This document shows, one piece after another, positions 34,482 to 42,859 of a DNA stretch of 64,000 bases. Made by a program: the position numbers and the translations under genes. The first letter of the stretch is position 1. Each line of letters begins with the position of its first letter. The stretch is taken from assembly GCA_002422605.1 (NCBI GenBank), contig DISW01000025.1, forward strand, positions 496,001-560,000, written 5' to 3'. This stretch comes from Bacteriovoracaceae bacterium UBA6200 (lineage in GTDB: Bacteria; Bdellovibrionota; Bacteriovoracia; Bacteriovoracales; Bacteriovoracaceae). The notes below the pieces were generated by a model. The model saw only the letters and a list, made by a program, of their open reading frames with translations. It ran no database searches and was not told the DNA's origin.

Positions 34482-35764
34482 CTTTAACTAAAGAGCACTA
34501 TCACTACGAGAAGGAAGCTCTTATAGAGTTTTTCTTGTCTGTGAGAAGAACAACTGAAGCACTGGTAAAGCCTTTAGTCCATGAGGACTACGTTATTTCA
34601 GTGACTGAAGACACTAGCCCTCCAAAGTGGCATCTGGCGCATACTTCATGGTTCTTTGAGAACTTTGTTTTAAAAAGAATAAAGAAGAACTATGAACCAT
34701 TCAGAGTTGAATATGGTTTTCTTTTTAATTCATATTACCGGGCATTAGGAAATTATCTGATTAAGTCAAAACGTAATGTCCTTTCAAGACCTACTGTTAA
34801 CGAGGTTATGGAGTATCGTCACGTCATCACTCAAACTGTGATGGCCCAGGTGGAATCCCTGGATGAGGAAAGGTTTTATCAAGTTAAAACGGTTTTAGAA
34901 CTAGGGATACATCATGAGCAGCAACATCAGGAATTGCTCTTAATGGATATAAAAAGGAACTTCTTTGAAAATCCTCTTAGACCTCAATATAGTCCCGATC
35001 ATTCCCATGGACCTTATGTAAGCTCTGATCCTGTATGGCAAAATATACCGTCAGGGGTGGTAAAAATTGGTGTTGAGAAAACCTCAAAAGAATTCGTCTT
35101 TGATAATGAAAGGGATGCTCACAAGCAGTGGATCGAGTCCTGTATGATTTCTTCTCATTTGGTATCGAATGATGAGTATCTGGGCTTTATTGAAGAAGGC
35201 GGCTATGACAATCCCTTACTATGGCTCTCCGATGGTTGGGATATAAAAGAAAAAGAAAAATGGTGTAACCCTTTATACTGGGAAAAAGATGGTCAGAAAT
35301 GGTGGACCTTTACCTTAGGTGGGATGATGCCTTTAGACCTTTCGGCACCTGTGGTTCATGTTAGTTTCTATGAGGCCATGGCCTTTGCAAAATGGAAAGG
35401 TGCAAGACTTCCTACCGAGTTCGAATGGGAGACTGCTGCCAAGATGGAAAAAAGCGAATGCACTTTTCTGGAGAATGAGTATTACGAACCTGAGCCGACC
35501 TTGGAAGATCATGATTTATTTTCACAAATTCATGGAGCTGTCTGGGAATGGACTAGTAGCGCATATCTTCCTTACCCCCGCTATGAAAAGTTCCAGGCAG
35601 GCCTGGGTGAGTACAATGAAAAATTCATGTGCAACCAATTTGTTCTTCGTGGTGGGAGTTGTGTCACGCCGAAGTCGCACTATCGGCCTACTTATAGGAA
35701 TTTTTATTATCCTCATATGAGATGGCAATATTCTGGAATCCGTTTAGCAAAGGATCTAGCATGA
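34478..35764 (+). CDS. egtB: Ergothioneine biosynthesis sulfoxide synthase EgtB
   Basis: 428 residues. The N-terminal DinB-like domain supplies the iron ligands (WHLAHTSWFFE near residue 47; HHEQQHQELLLMD near 145), and the C-terminal FGE-sulfatase domain ends with GAVWEWTSSAYLPYP, LRGGSCVTPKSHYRPTYRNF and RWQYSGIRLA. Joins hercynine to a cysteine-containing thiol using O2 and non-haem iron. Whether the donor is gamma-glutamylcysteine or cysteine cannot be read here; no egtA or egtC is in the window. Coupled by ATGA to egtD. Confidence 0.95.
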   Translation: MTLTKEHYHYEKEALIEFFLSVRRTTEALVKPLVHEDYVISVTEDTSPPKWHLAHTSWFFENFVLKRIKKNYEPFRVEYGFLFNSYYRALGNYLIKSKRNVLSRPTVNEVMEYRHVITQTVMAQVESLDEERFYQVKTVLELGIHHEQQHQELLLMDIKRNFFENPLRPQYSPDHSHGPYVSSDPVWQNIPSGVVKIGVEKTSKEFVFDNERDAHKQWIESCMISSHLVSNDEYLGFIEEGGYDNPLLWLSDGWDIKEKEKWCNPLYWEKDGQKWWTFTLGGMMPLDLSAPVVHVSFYEAMAFAKWKGARLPTEFEWETAAKMEKSECTFLENEYYEPEPTLEDHDLFSQIHGAVWEWTSSAYLPYPRYEKFQAGLGEYNEKFMCNQFVLRGGSCVTPKSHYRPTYRNFYYPHMRWQYSGIRLAKDLA

Positions 35765-36693
35765 CTAATACACATTTTATAAATGAAGTCCTGGATGGTC
35801 TTTCCCAAATTCAGAAAATGATTCCTCCCAAATATCTTTATGACCAAAAAGGGTCAGCGATTTTTGAAGAGATTTGCGGGCTTCCCGAATATTACCCAAC
35901 CAGGAGTGAACTTGAGATCCTCTCGGCAAATGCCCGTGAGATGGCCAATCTTGTGGGGGAAGATTCAGTCATTATCGAGCCAGGATGCGGTAGTGGCCAT
36001 AAAGTGCGAAACCTTTTAAAAGAACTCCAGGGTCCTGCAGCTTATGTCGCAATGGATATTTCATCTTCATCTCTCGAGAAACTACAAGAAGACTTTGACC
36101 ATGAATTTCCGGATTTGAACGTTCATTCAATTTGTGCCGACTTCTCTGAAGATGTTGAATTCAAGGTTTTAAAAGAATTTGAAAATAATAAAAAAGTCGT
36201 CTTCTTTCCCGGCTCGACTGTCGGAAATTTCCTTCCGGGAGACGCCATTAGGCTCCTGCAAAAATTTTCCGTTTGGGCAGGACAGAATGGAGGACTCTTA
36301 ATTGGTGTCGATCTTAAAAAAGATCATCGAACTTTAGAACTTGCTTATGATGATCCTCAAGGTGTCACAGCAGCTTTTAATTTAAATTTATTAAATCGCC
36401 TAAATGCTGAACTTGGTACTTCATTTGACGTTCATCATTTTACCCATGAAGCTTTTTATAATGAAGCTTTGGGCAGAGTGGAAATGCATTTAAAATGTCA
36501 GGTCCCTCAAGAGGTGGCCATTTGCAATTCATTAATCCAGTTTAAAAGAGGTGAAACAATTCATACGGAGAATTCTTATAAATATACTGTTGATGAATTC
36601 TGCGATTTAGCGGCCAAAGCTGGCTTAAGTTTAAAGTCGTACTGGAAAGATTGTAGAAATTTGTTCTGCGTCTATTATTTTGAGAAGGACTGA
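35761..36693 (+). CDS. egtD: L-histidine N-alpha-methyltransferase EgtD
   Basis: 310 residues from the ATG at 35761 (ATGA overlap with egtB); an upstream in-frame ATG at 35722 lies well inside egtB. Trimethylates histidine to hercynine, the first ergothioneine step. Motifs: PPKYLYDQKGSAIFEEIC, LPEYYPTRSE, IEPGCGSGHKVRNLL (SAM loop), FFPGSTVGNF and LIGVDLKKD. Last gene of the operon, followed by a terminator. Confidence 0.96.
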   Translation: MTNTHFINEVLDGLSQIQKMIPPKYLYDQKGSAIFEEICGLPEYYPTRSELEILSANAREMANLVGEDSVIIEPGCGSGHKVRNLLKELQGPAAYVAMDISSSSLEKLQEDFDHEFPDLNVHSICADFSEDVEFKVLKEFENNKKVVFFPGSTVGNFLPGDAIRLLQKFSVWAGQNGGLLIGVDLKKDHRTLELAYDDPQGVTAAFNLNLLNRLNAELGTSFDVHHFTHEAFYNEALGRVEMHLKCQVPQEVAICNSLIQFKRGETIHTENSYKYTVDEFCDLAAKAGLSLKSYWKDCRNLFCVYYFEKD

Positions 36694-36784
36694 AGAATGC
36701 AGTTATCAATCTTGCCAGGGAAGGCGAATAACATCCATTGCGGTGTTCATCACGGAAGAAGAATAGGTCTCAGGACCGAAAAGT

Positions 36785-36811
36785 GGCCCTCCCTAGGGAG
36801 GGTCATTTTTT
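36785..36811 (+). terminator. Rho-independent terminator of the egt operon
   Basis: GGCCCTCC pairs with GGAGGGTC around a tight CTAG loop, followed by A and six T. It lies about 90 bases after the egtD stop. Confidence 0.9.
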
Positions 36812-36816
36812 GATTT

Positions 36817-37089
36817 ATGAATATTAATAATTGTCGTTTTCTAAGAATCTTTAAGATTAATGCCATCGTTCTTTATCCCTTCGTCCTCTACTGCGACAGG
36901 AATCCCTCTGTTGAGATCAAAAGACATGAAGAAGTACACTTAAAACAAATTCGACGACTGGGAATGATGAAATTTTATCGCCAGTATCTTCTCGAATACT
37001 GGCAAGGCCGAAGGAAAGGCTTGACCCATTATCAAGCCTACAGAAATATTTCTTTTGAGCGTGAGGCCTATAATCTTTTTAACAGCTGA
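36817..37089 (+). CDS. Small protein with HExxH motif
   Basis: 90 residues. The core is RHEEVHLKQIRRLG, then FYRQYLLEYW and ISFEREAY. This HExxH plus a downstream Glu pattern occurs in a family of small putative zinc-peptidase-like proteins often seen without known function. There is no ribosome site, and the gene starts just six bases after a terminator, so its expression signals are unclear. The end overlaps the convergent HNH gene by 22 nt. Confidence 0.6.
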   Translation: MNINNCRFLRIFKINAIVLYPFVLYCDRNPSVEIKRHEEVHLKQIRRLGMMKFYRQYLLEYWQGRRKGLTHYQAYRNISFEREAYNLFNS

Positions 37090-37547
37090 ATCGTGTTTTG
37101 GACATTTCTCACATCAGCTTTGGCCCTGATAATAGCGTTTACCAGATCTCTTTGAGAAATCTTACCCTGACGAAGCTTTTCGCAGCCCAGGCTTTCCATT
37201 GGGTCTGTTAATTGAAAAAGAGATTTATGCTGAGGCCAGAGATTTTCTTCACGATTACTTCCTCCGGCACAAAGAGGGATGAGGTGATCGATTTTGTAGT
37301 CAGATCTATCTACGATTTTTAGACGATAACCATTGTCTCGATAAAGGTTGAAGATTTCTTGTTTCGCTTGAGGATCAACTTCGCGATTACAATAGGCGAT
37401 TCTTTCTGGATAGCGGTATGAATCAGGACTTTCACAAAGGCGTCCTGGTGTGATGGCAAGGTCGGGGCCCATTGGGAATTCTGCTTTATAGCGTGATCCC
37501 CAAGCTAATGAAGTCATCGTGATTAATGCAATAATGAGAAGTTTCAT
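37068..37547 (-). CDS. Secreted HNH-type endonuclease
   Basis: 159 residues with a signal peptide (MKLLIIALITMTSLAWG). An HNH-like core lies at YKIDHLIPLCAGGSNREENL with WPQ following, so Asp-His and the later Asn are in place; four cysteines suggest disulfides in the periplasm or outside. Such exported nucleases can digest foreign or prey DNA (inference). Strong ribosome site GGAGG three bases before the ATG. Confidence 0.8.
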   Translation of the reverse strand: MKLLIIALITMTSLAWGSRYKAEFPMGPDLAITPGRLCESPDSYRYPERIAYCNREVDPQAKQEIFNLYRDNGYRLKIVDRSDYKIDHLIPLCAGGSNREENLWPQHKSLFQLTDPMESLGCEKLRQGKISQRDLVNAIIRAKADVRNVQNTIQLLKRL

Positions 37548-37642
37548 TCCACCTCCAACTGTCGTTTGCCATGGTTTAACTTAGGGGGGCGGTTGATGTC
37601 AAATATTTCTAATGAGTAGTATAAGTTTTACTTAATAAAGAA

Positions 37643-37677
37643 GGGAGAAGTTAACCTGAAAACAATAACTTACTCCC
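37643..37677 (-). terminator. Probable terminator after the two-component operon
   Basis: On the minus strand GGGAG-T-AAGTTA pairs with TAACTTCTCCC (11 bp with one bulge) around a 12-base loop, followed by a T-rich stretch (TTCTTTATT). It lies just beyond the small ORF at 37681-37791, not directly after the kinase stop. Confidence 0.6.
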
Positions 37678-37680
37678 TAT

Positions 37681-37791
37681 TCACGGAGGGTGTAGGAACC
37701 GTGAGATTTTCATCCATCCGCTATACAAGCGTGGTCTTAGGATCATAACGGTCAGAACCCTGAAGAAAAAAACTGTCTGATAGATTCTCAT
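37681..37791 (-). CDS. Candidate 36-residue small protein
   Basis: An ATG with a textbook ribosome site (AAGGAGG, 8 bases upstream, displayed in the loop of a short hairpin ACAAG/CTTGT) opens a 36-codon frame beginning MRIYQTVFFFRVLTVM and ending RFLHPP. It has a short hydrophobic, Phe-rich N-terminal half and a basic C-terminal half, as in small membrane-associated peptides. It lies 86 bases downstream of the kinase on the same strand and before a terminator hairpin, so it is probably the last gene of that operon. It fills most of the 330-nt gap 37548-37877; the rest holds only the hairpin. Confidence 0.5.
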   Translation of the reverse strand: MRIYQTVFFFRVLTVMILRPRLYSGWMKISRFLHPP

Positions 37792-37877
37792 GAACAAGAC
37801 CTCCTTGTCTTTTGCCTTGTCATAAAAATACAAAAAGAATGTTGAAAGAAGGTGGAGTAGTAAAAGGGAAAAATGTT

Positions 37878-39362
37878 CTACACGCGATTGAACTTCACTT
37901 TGAGGCAGGCCCCAGGTGTCGACGAATGATCATTACGATTCATCATTTCAAGTTGACCACCATGAACCTGCGCAATTGTTTTCATGATAACTGAACCCAA
38001 GCCGAGTGAGAAATCATTGGGATCTTTTTCTTTAAGAAGACGTCTCTCTCTCCTCTTACCAAATGATTTGATGGCCTCTTCTGTTAGCCCTGGACCATCA
38101 TCCGTAACGAGAATTTCTACATGGTCTTTAAGATTGTTAATAGAAACTGTAATCTGATTGGCAGCATATCGAGAGGCATTGTCAAAAGCATTTCTGAATA
38201 AACGGGTTATGAGATGATTGTCACCAAGAATGACAGGTGCGGACTCCTGGGCCTTAATCAGCTCCCATTTGAGAGATTCTCCGGATGCAATTTGGCGTGA
38301 TGACACTTCAGACTCAAGAAGAGATGTGAGATCAATCTTTTCCGTTGTTGATTTGTAGTGTGGCCCGTCGATGGTTGCTATGAGAGTTAACTTCTCCAAA
38401 AGATCTTTGAAGTAACGTATATCGATACCAATCATCGAAAAAACTTCACTCCGGTCTTCAGCAGTCAAAAGGTCATTATGTTCTCTCAAAGTTTCAAAGG
38501 CGGTATTAAGACTTGTAAGAGGGGTTCTTAGGTCATGCCCAAGCTCTTGCAGAAGATTGGATCTTGAAATCTCTGTATCCTGCAGTCGGACTACAAGTCT
38601 TTCAATCTCATCGGCCATGCGATTGAAGTCTATAAGAAGATTTCCGAATTCATCAAAACGTTTTATTTCAAATCGCGCTTTAAGATCCCCTGATCCCAGA
38701 CGGGTGAGAACTTTGCGGGATTCTTTTGATTTCCGGCGAAGGTAATAAAAGGTTAGGGAGAGAGCGAGGAATACAGCAAATACAGCTGTCGTAAATGTAT
38801 GGGCCCCTTGGATGAGAAGATAGGGACCTTGAATGAGCGCACGATCATTGTAAGAAACAAGATAGGTTACCGGAGCAGTATCGAGCTTAAGGATAAAGGC
38901 TTTAGGCTCCCAGATAAAGTCCTGTCCGGTAGTGATCATCCCATGTGTCTTAGTTGGTAATTGAAGATTTTCCCACTCTATTGGCAAAGGCTTCTCTGTC
39001 GTGGATGAAAGGATCCTTCCTTTCTGTGCCACTAGCCAAAGTGATGGTTTAGGACTTGTTTCTTCTCCTGATATACCCAGATCATGGCCGAAGTCAGTAA
39101 GCTTCAGAAGATTAAAGGTGTCACTTTGGACAACAGGAGGAGTATCAACATTATTAACGTTAATTTTTGAAACAGGTTGATAATCGTTTTTCTTTTCAAT
39201 CGCCCGGGCAAGGTACATGAAATAGCCATAGCGATATTCGGCTACGGCCATATCAGATAAACGGATAAAACAATAGATGGAGATCAGACTTATGGTGAGT
39301 GCACCAACGACACTTAGTAAAAATAGCCTTAGATATAAAGGCACTTTCATCAGGTTTTCCAT
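37878..39362 (-). CDS. Membrane sensor histidine kinase
   Basis: 494 residues. Transmembrane helices at about 7-32 and 187-207 flank a periplasmic sensor domain of about 155 residues of unrecognised type. Then a HAMP linker (about 208-260), HisKA with phospho-accepting His in LLQELGHDLRTPLTSL (about 277) and HATPase (TDDGPGLTEEAI, LGLGSVIMKTIAQVHGG). Two starts are possible: ATG 39362, or ATG 39350 sharing its A with the regulator stop (TGATG). Pairs with the adjacent OmpR-type regulator. Confidence 0.92.
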   Translation of the reverse strand: MENLMKVPLYLRLFLLSVVGALTISLISIYCFIRLSDMAVAEYRYGYFMYLARAIEKKNDYQPVSKINVNNVDTPPVVQSDTFNLLKLTDFGHDLGISGEETSPKPSLWLVAQKGRILSSTTEKPLPIEWENLQLPTKTHGMITTGQDFIWEPKAFILKLDTAPVTYLVSYNDRALIQGPYLLIQGAHTFTTAVFAVFLALSLTFYYLRRKSKESRKVLTRLGSGDLKARFEIKRFDEFGNLLIDFNRMADEIERLVVRLQDTEISRSNLLQELGHDLRTPLTSLNTAFETLREHNDLLTAEDRSEVFSMIGIDIRYFKDLLEKLTLIATIDGPHYKSTTEKIDLTSLLESEVSSRQIASGESLKWELIKAQESAPVILGDNHLITRLFRNAFDNASRYAANQITVSINNLKDHVEILVTDDGPGLTEEAIKSFGKRRERRLLKEKDPNDFSLGLGSVIMKTIAQVHGGQLEMMNRNDHSSTPGACLKVKFNRV

Positions 39363-40024
39363 TCCAATCGGTAACCCAGGCCGTAAACAGAAGAAATTTG
39401 AAGTGATGTTCCCGCTATTTCTCTGATCTTTCTTCGAAGGTGACTCATATGTGAGTCTACTGTCCGGTCATAGAGATCAGCATTGTCATAAAGTGAATTA
39501 AGAATGTTTTCCCGTGTGACGATATCGCCGGCCTTCCTTGTGAGGAGAATCAGGATATCGAGTTCTTTACGACCAAGAGAAACCACTTGCCCCATGAGTG
39601 TCGCGGCCCTTTTAGTGGGATCGATGGTGAGTTCACCAAATTTGATCGTATGAACAGCAGGAGAGAATTTTTTAATAAATTTATTCAATCTTGCCTTGAG
39701 TTCTTCAAGCCCAAAGGGTTTTCTTAAATAATCATCAGCCCCATTTTTTATTCCCTTAACAACAGTCGCTTCATCTGTGCGGGCACTTAGAAATACGATA
39801 GGCACTTCATTTCCCGATTCACGGATTCTCTGGCATAAATCCAGGCCGCTGCCATCTGGCAAACCTATGTCCATCAGAAGTAAATCAAAGTGCTTTGTAT
39901 TGATTTTGGTCCAGGCATCACTTATGGTTGTGGCATTTTCTGTTTCAAATCCACTGAGCTTAAGATTAAGAGTAAGAATCTTTGTAATTTGTAAATCATC
40001 TTCAATAATAAGAATGTTTGGCAT
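39350..40024 (-). CDS. OmpR/PhoB-family response regulator
   Basis: 224 residues. Receiver with acidic pair in ILIIEDDLQITK, phospho-Asp in LLLMDIGLPDGSG (about 52), Thr/Ser in VFLSARTD and Lys in YLRKPFGLEEL. The winged-helix output domain starts at IKFGELTIDP and has VDSHMSHLRRKIREIAG with SVYGLGYRLEW at the end. Good ribosome site GAGGAA. Overlaps the kinase gene. A degenerate paralogue is encoded at 45186-45812. Confidence 0.95.
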   Translation of the reverse strand: MPNILIIEDDLQITKILTLNLKLSGFETENATTISDAWTKINTKHFDLLLMDIGLPDGSGLDLCQRIRESGNEVPIVFLSARTDEATVVKGIKNGADDYLRKPFGLEELKARLNKFIKKFSPAVHTIKFGELTIDPTKRAATLMGQVVSLGRKELDILILLTRKAGDIVTRENILNSLYDNADLYDRTVDSHMSHLRRKIREIAGTSLQISSVYGLGYRLEWKT

Positions 40025-40134
40025 TGTTTATTTCCTCGTAGTTCGAATATTACTCTTTAGACAAAATTAAAAAACAGAAAAGTGTTGGAGCAATATTTAT
40101 GGTTATAAAACTAATCAATTTACTTTTGATTGAG

Positions 40135-40151
40135 TGAGGATGAGATCCTCA
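40135..40151. promoter_or_regulatory. Short inverted repeat upstream of the regulator gene
   Basis: TGAGGAT-GAG-ATCCTCA, 7-bp arms, about 110 bases before the regulator start and 90 bases after the stop of the upstream metalloprotein gene. Could be an operator or a small RNA hairpin; there is no T-tract on either strand. The rest of the 219-nt gap shows nothing clear. Confidence 0.3.
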
Positions 40152-40243
40152 TTAACTGCTGATTTTATATGAAGGGCGATATCTGAGAAGTTTAGAGCAC
40201 GTGAGCGCGGAGTTAAAGAATAGAGTATTATTTAAAAACCATT

Positions 40244-40885
40244 CTATTTTAAAAATTCCTTTCCGACTTCTCTCATAATAAAACCCAATGCGTAGGGGAC
40301 AGATGAATCCCGATCCAGACTCCAACTCACCTCATGTTCAAACCCAAGTTTATGAACCCATTCATGAAAAAGATTACCTGCAACCCCGGCCGGTGTGTAG
40401 CTATCGAAAAATTTGGTGTTTATCCATATGCGGCGAGAGTTGCGAAAGGTATAACCTACGACATTAGTGTCAGCATGATAAAATTCAATCTCTGCATCCA
40501 TTTGATTATTTCTTTCAGGGCTTAAGGCTTCCGCTCCATTCAAAACGATTTGATAAATCTGGGCATTGGTAAAGCCGCGATTACCGACAAATGTTTCTTC
40601 GTCGTTGTATTTATATTTTAAAATTTTGTTTCTAAAGCTTTCAGTTGCTATAACCGTTTTGATAATTTCAATGGCCTCGCGAAGTTTTATCTCTTGTTCT
40701 AAAGTTGCATTGACCATGTCAAGATTCACTTCAAAAGTAAGGGCTTCATTTGGAAGCGGATCATTTGCAGTGTGATTGCCATAAATCGCTTCCAGGTGGT
40801 ATTCGCGGTTATTGTTGCTCTTTGAATCAGAGCAGGAACTACCAAGAATGATCGTTAGAAAAAGGAGCAAGGCCGTTCTTTTCAT
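40244..40885 (-). CDS. Lipoprotein with metzincin-like HExxHxxGxxH motif
   Basis: 213 residues. Signal MKRTALLLFLTIILGSSCSD with lipobox (GSSC). Near residue 172 is LFHEWVHKLGFEHE, the full HExxHxxGxxH zinc-binding pattern, followed by SSVPYALGFIMREV. No propeptide or family match is recognised. It probably sits on the periplasmic face of a membrane and may be a peptidase. A clear paralogue lies at 46043-46630 (shared GFTNAQIY/GLTNRQIY, RRIWINTKFF/KKIWMNTKYF and SVPYA). Same strand as, and upstream of, the regulator and kinase genes. Confidence 0.8.
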   Translation of the reverse strand: MKRTALLLFLTIILGSSCSDSKSNNNREYHLEAIYGNHTANDPLPNEALTFEVNLDMVNATLEQEIKLREAIEIIKTVIATESFRNKILKYKYNDEETFVGNRGFTNAQIYQIVLNGAEALSPERNNQMDAEIEFYHADTNVVGYTFRNSRRIWINTKFFDSYTPAGVAGNLFHEWVHKLGFEHEVSWSLDRDSSVPYALGFIMREVGKEFLK

Positions 40886-40957
40886 GGAAAGAATATTGTC
40901 ACGAAGGATTTTAGTTTCGAATGGGGTAAGGTTTTCCGGAATTAATTACTCAGAAGA

Positions 40958-41716
40958 TTAGGAGAGTAATCCCATCTCTTCCATGCCGAGTGCCATTTTG
41001 GGAGTTCTTTCAAGTGTATAGATATTATAAGCGTGTCTGATTACTGGTTGAGCGACATTTCTCACGGGACAACCTCCCGGCGTTTCGCCTCGTTCGATAC
41101 CTGCATGGGCATGTCCATGAAAAGCGATATCTGCTTTACCATAGTCAATTGCTTCCGCCAGATAGTAGCTTCCAAGGAAAGGATAGATTTCTTTTTTTTC
41201 GCCTGCCAGAGTTTGAGCAGTCGGCGAATAGTGAAGGAGGACAATCTTATAATCAGTATCGAGTTGTTTGATTGAGGATTCAAGTTCACGTGCCTGACCC
41301 CGAGAGTGTCTGACAAAGGATTTCATTTCAGGCTCTCCGAAATCTGATCCGCAAGCACCGACGAAACCACCGCCAAAGCCTTTCGCCCCGGCAATCCCCA
41401 CGCGGTAGCTTCCAATATTGAGAATGACTGAATTTCTTTCAAGGACAGTGACTCTTACATCATTCAGGACTTTGATTGATTCTTCTACCTGGTCAGAGTG
41501 GTAGTCATGATTTCCTAAAACAGCGATGACAGGGATGGGACATTTTAATAAATCTTCAGCGAGCACTTTCATTTCATCGACATGACCTGTTTGAGTAAGA
41601 TCTCCGGCAAGAAGGAGAAAGTCTGCCTTATCCCGTAAATTTGAAAAATGCTGGCTAAAGCGGTTATGAGAGGTCCGGTCGAAATGAATGTCTCCTGCTG
41701 CTGCAATTCGAATCAT
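40958..41716 (-). CDS. Calcineurin-like metallophosphoesterase
   Basis: 252 residues with all five metal-site motifs: AGDIHFD, LLLAGDLTQTG, AVLGNHDYHSD, VLLHYSPT and AFHGHAHAG. No signal peptide, so cytoplasmic. It could be a phosphodiesterase on nucleotides or nucleic acids; the substrate is not evident. The start overlaps the stop of the nucleotidyltransferase-BON gene by ATGA, suggesting that the two activities act together. Confidence 0.88.
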   Translation of the reverse strand: MIRIAAAGDIHFDRTSHNRFSQHFSNLRDKADFLLLAGDLTQTGHVDEMKVLAEDLLKCPIPVIAVLGNHDYHSDQVEESIKVLNDVRVTVLERNSVILNIGSYRVGIAGAKGFGGGFVGACGSDFGEPEMKSFVRHSRGQARELESSIKQLDTDYKIVLLHYSPTAQTLAGEKKEIYPFLGSYYLAEAIDYGKADIAFHGHAHAGIERGETPGGCPVRNVAQPVIRHAYNIYTLERTPKMALGMEEMGLLS

Positions 41717-42702
41717 GTAATCGCCTCACTGCTTTCTGGTGCACCGACAATTCGTACATTCACAAGATTTTCAAATTCCATGTGAGGGGCCATGGCAGTG
41801 ATGACTTCTTCTAAAGCGTCCATTTGTTCTTTGGTAAAAACTTCACCTCTTGCAATGATAGTTTTATTGGAGACAGTTATTTTTACATCATGTTCTGCAA
41901 CTCTTTCATCTAGTGTTAAGGCTTCCATTATTCTTCCTTTAATGTAGATAGGAGAGTCCATGCCTTCCTCGGATGTTTCAGGCATCTCGTTTTTCATTCG
42001 ATAAGGATGCACAATGGCTTCTGGAGAATAAATAGATGAATCAAAGAGGGCCCGATACAATTTCTGAATAACATCATTAGGGACAGCAATATCGTTGGAT
42101 TGCCCATAAATGAGCAAGGCCAATATTCTTCGTGGAGCATGGCGTGCCCGACGGAGGAGATATTCCCAATCAATATTTCCTTGTTTTAAAACGGCCAAAG
42201 CATCATGCCAGTGATGAGGATTATGTTCTTGATGAGCGGCGGCTTTAATAAGGATAAAATCTTCAGGGCTTATGGCATTGATGTAATGATTTAAATACTG
42301 GATTCTCCGCACATGGGATTTCACATCGTCATCAAAATAAATGTCGCCGCTTGATTTAAAGATAATATCGACAAGAATGTTTTCCTTCCAGGCCTTAAAG
42401 AGCCAGACGGGATCTCGCTTTTGACAAGTAAAGCCTCCTTTTTCTTCGAGTACTTCCAGCACTCGGTTAGAATCATCAGGGCTAACAAAGAGATCGATAT
42501 CATGGGTTATCCGAGGTCTTCCCAGGCTTTTGGCCGCCACTCCACCAATTAAGGCATAGGGAATGTAAGCCGAATCGAGGATATCTATTGCTTCAAAAAG
42601 AATCTTTTCCAGAGTAGGTAGATCTGAGAGATTGTGATCGTGATAATCGCGCTCCTTTTGTTCAAGCTCTTCCGTATGACTCAAAATCTTTTTTGTGTCC
42701 AT
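41713..42702 (-). CDS. Nucleotidyltransferase fused to a C-terminal BON-like domain
   Basis: 329 residues from the ATG at 42702 (strong AGGGGGG site; an ATG at 42735 is upstream of it and less likely). Residues 30-190 form a pol-beta-type nucleotidyltransferase: YALIGGVAAKSLGRPRITHDIDLFV (G-G and D-x-D metal site at about residue 72), then NILVDIIF. Residues 245-325 resemble a BON domain (IKGRIMEALTLDERV, ITVSNKTIIARGEV), normally a phospholipid-binding or periplasmic module. No signal peptide. Translation is coupled to a metallophosphoesterase. Confidence 0.75.
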   Translation of the reverse strand: MDTKKILSHTEELEQKERDYHDHNLSDLPTLEKILFEAIDILDSAYIPYALIGGVAAKSLGRPRITHDIDLFVSPDDSNRVLEVLEEKGGFTCQKRDPVWLFKAWKENILVDIIFKSSGDIYFDDDVKSHVRRIQYLNHYINAISPEDFILIKAAAHQEHNPHHWHDALAVLKQGNIDWEYLLRRARHAPRRILALLIYGQSNDIAVPNDVIQKLYRALFDSSIYSPEAIVHPYRMKNEMPETSEEGMDSPIYIKGRIMEALTLDERVAEHDVKITVSNKTIIARGEVFTKEQMDALEEVITAMAPHMEFENLVNVRIVGAPESSEAIT

Positions 42703-42859
42703 GGCGAGGCCCCCCTGATCCAAAGATTGTTTCAAAAAGCAGGCCAGAGCAATACAGCGGAAATACAGGAAAATTGAGAAAGAATTGAGGCAAATTGTCT
42801 CATTAATTGAGCAGAAGTTAATACTAAAGTGTTTTAATCAGTCTACCGATAGGTTGTTT

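Noticed and set aside
36697..36813. A 38-codon frame after egtD with an AAGGA site
   Set aside because: Its last third is made entirely of the terminator stem and T-tract, and the peptide has no convincing features. It is more likely the operon's untranslated 3' end.
40135..40151. Inverted repeat as a terminator for the metalloprotein gene
   Set aside because: Loop of three and no T-tract on the minus strand; kept only as a possible operator or hairpin.
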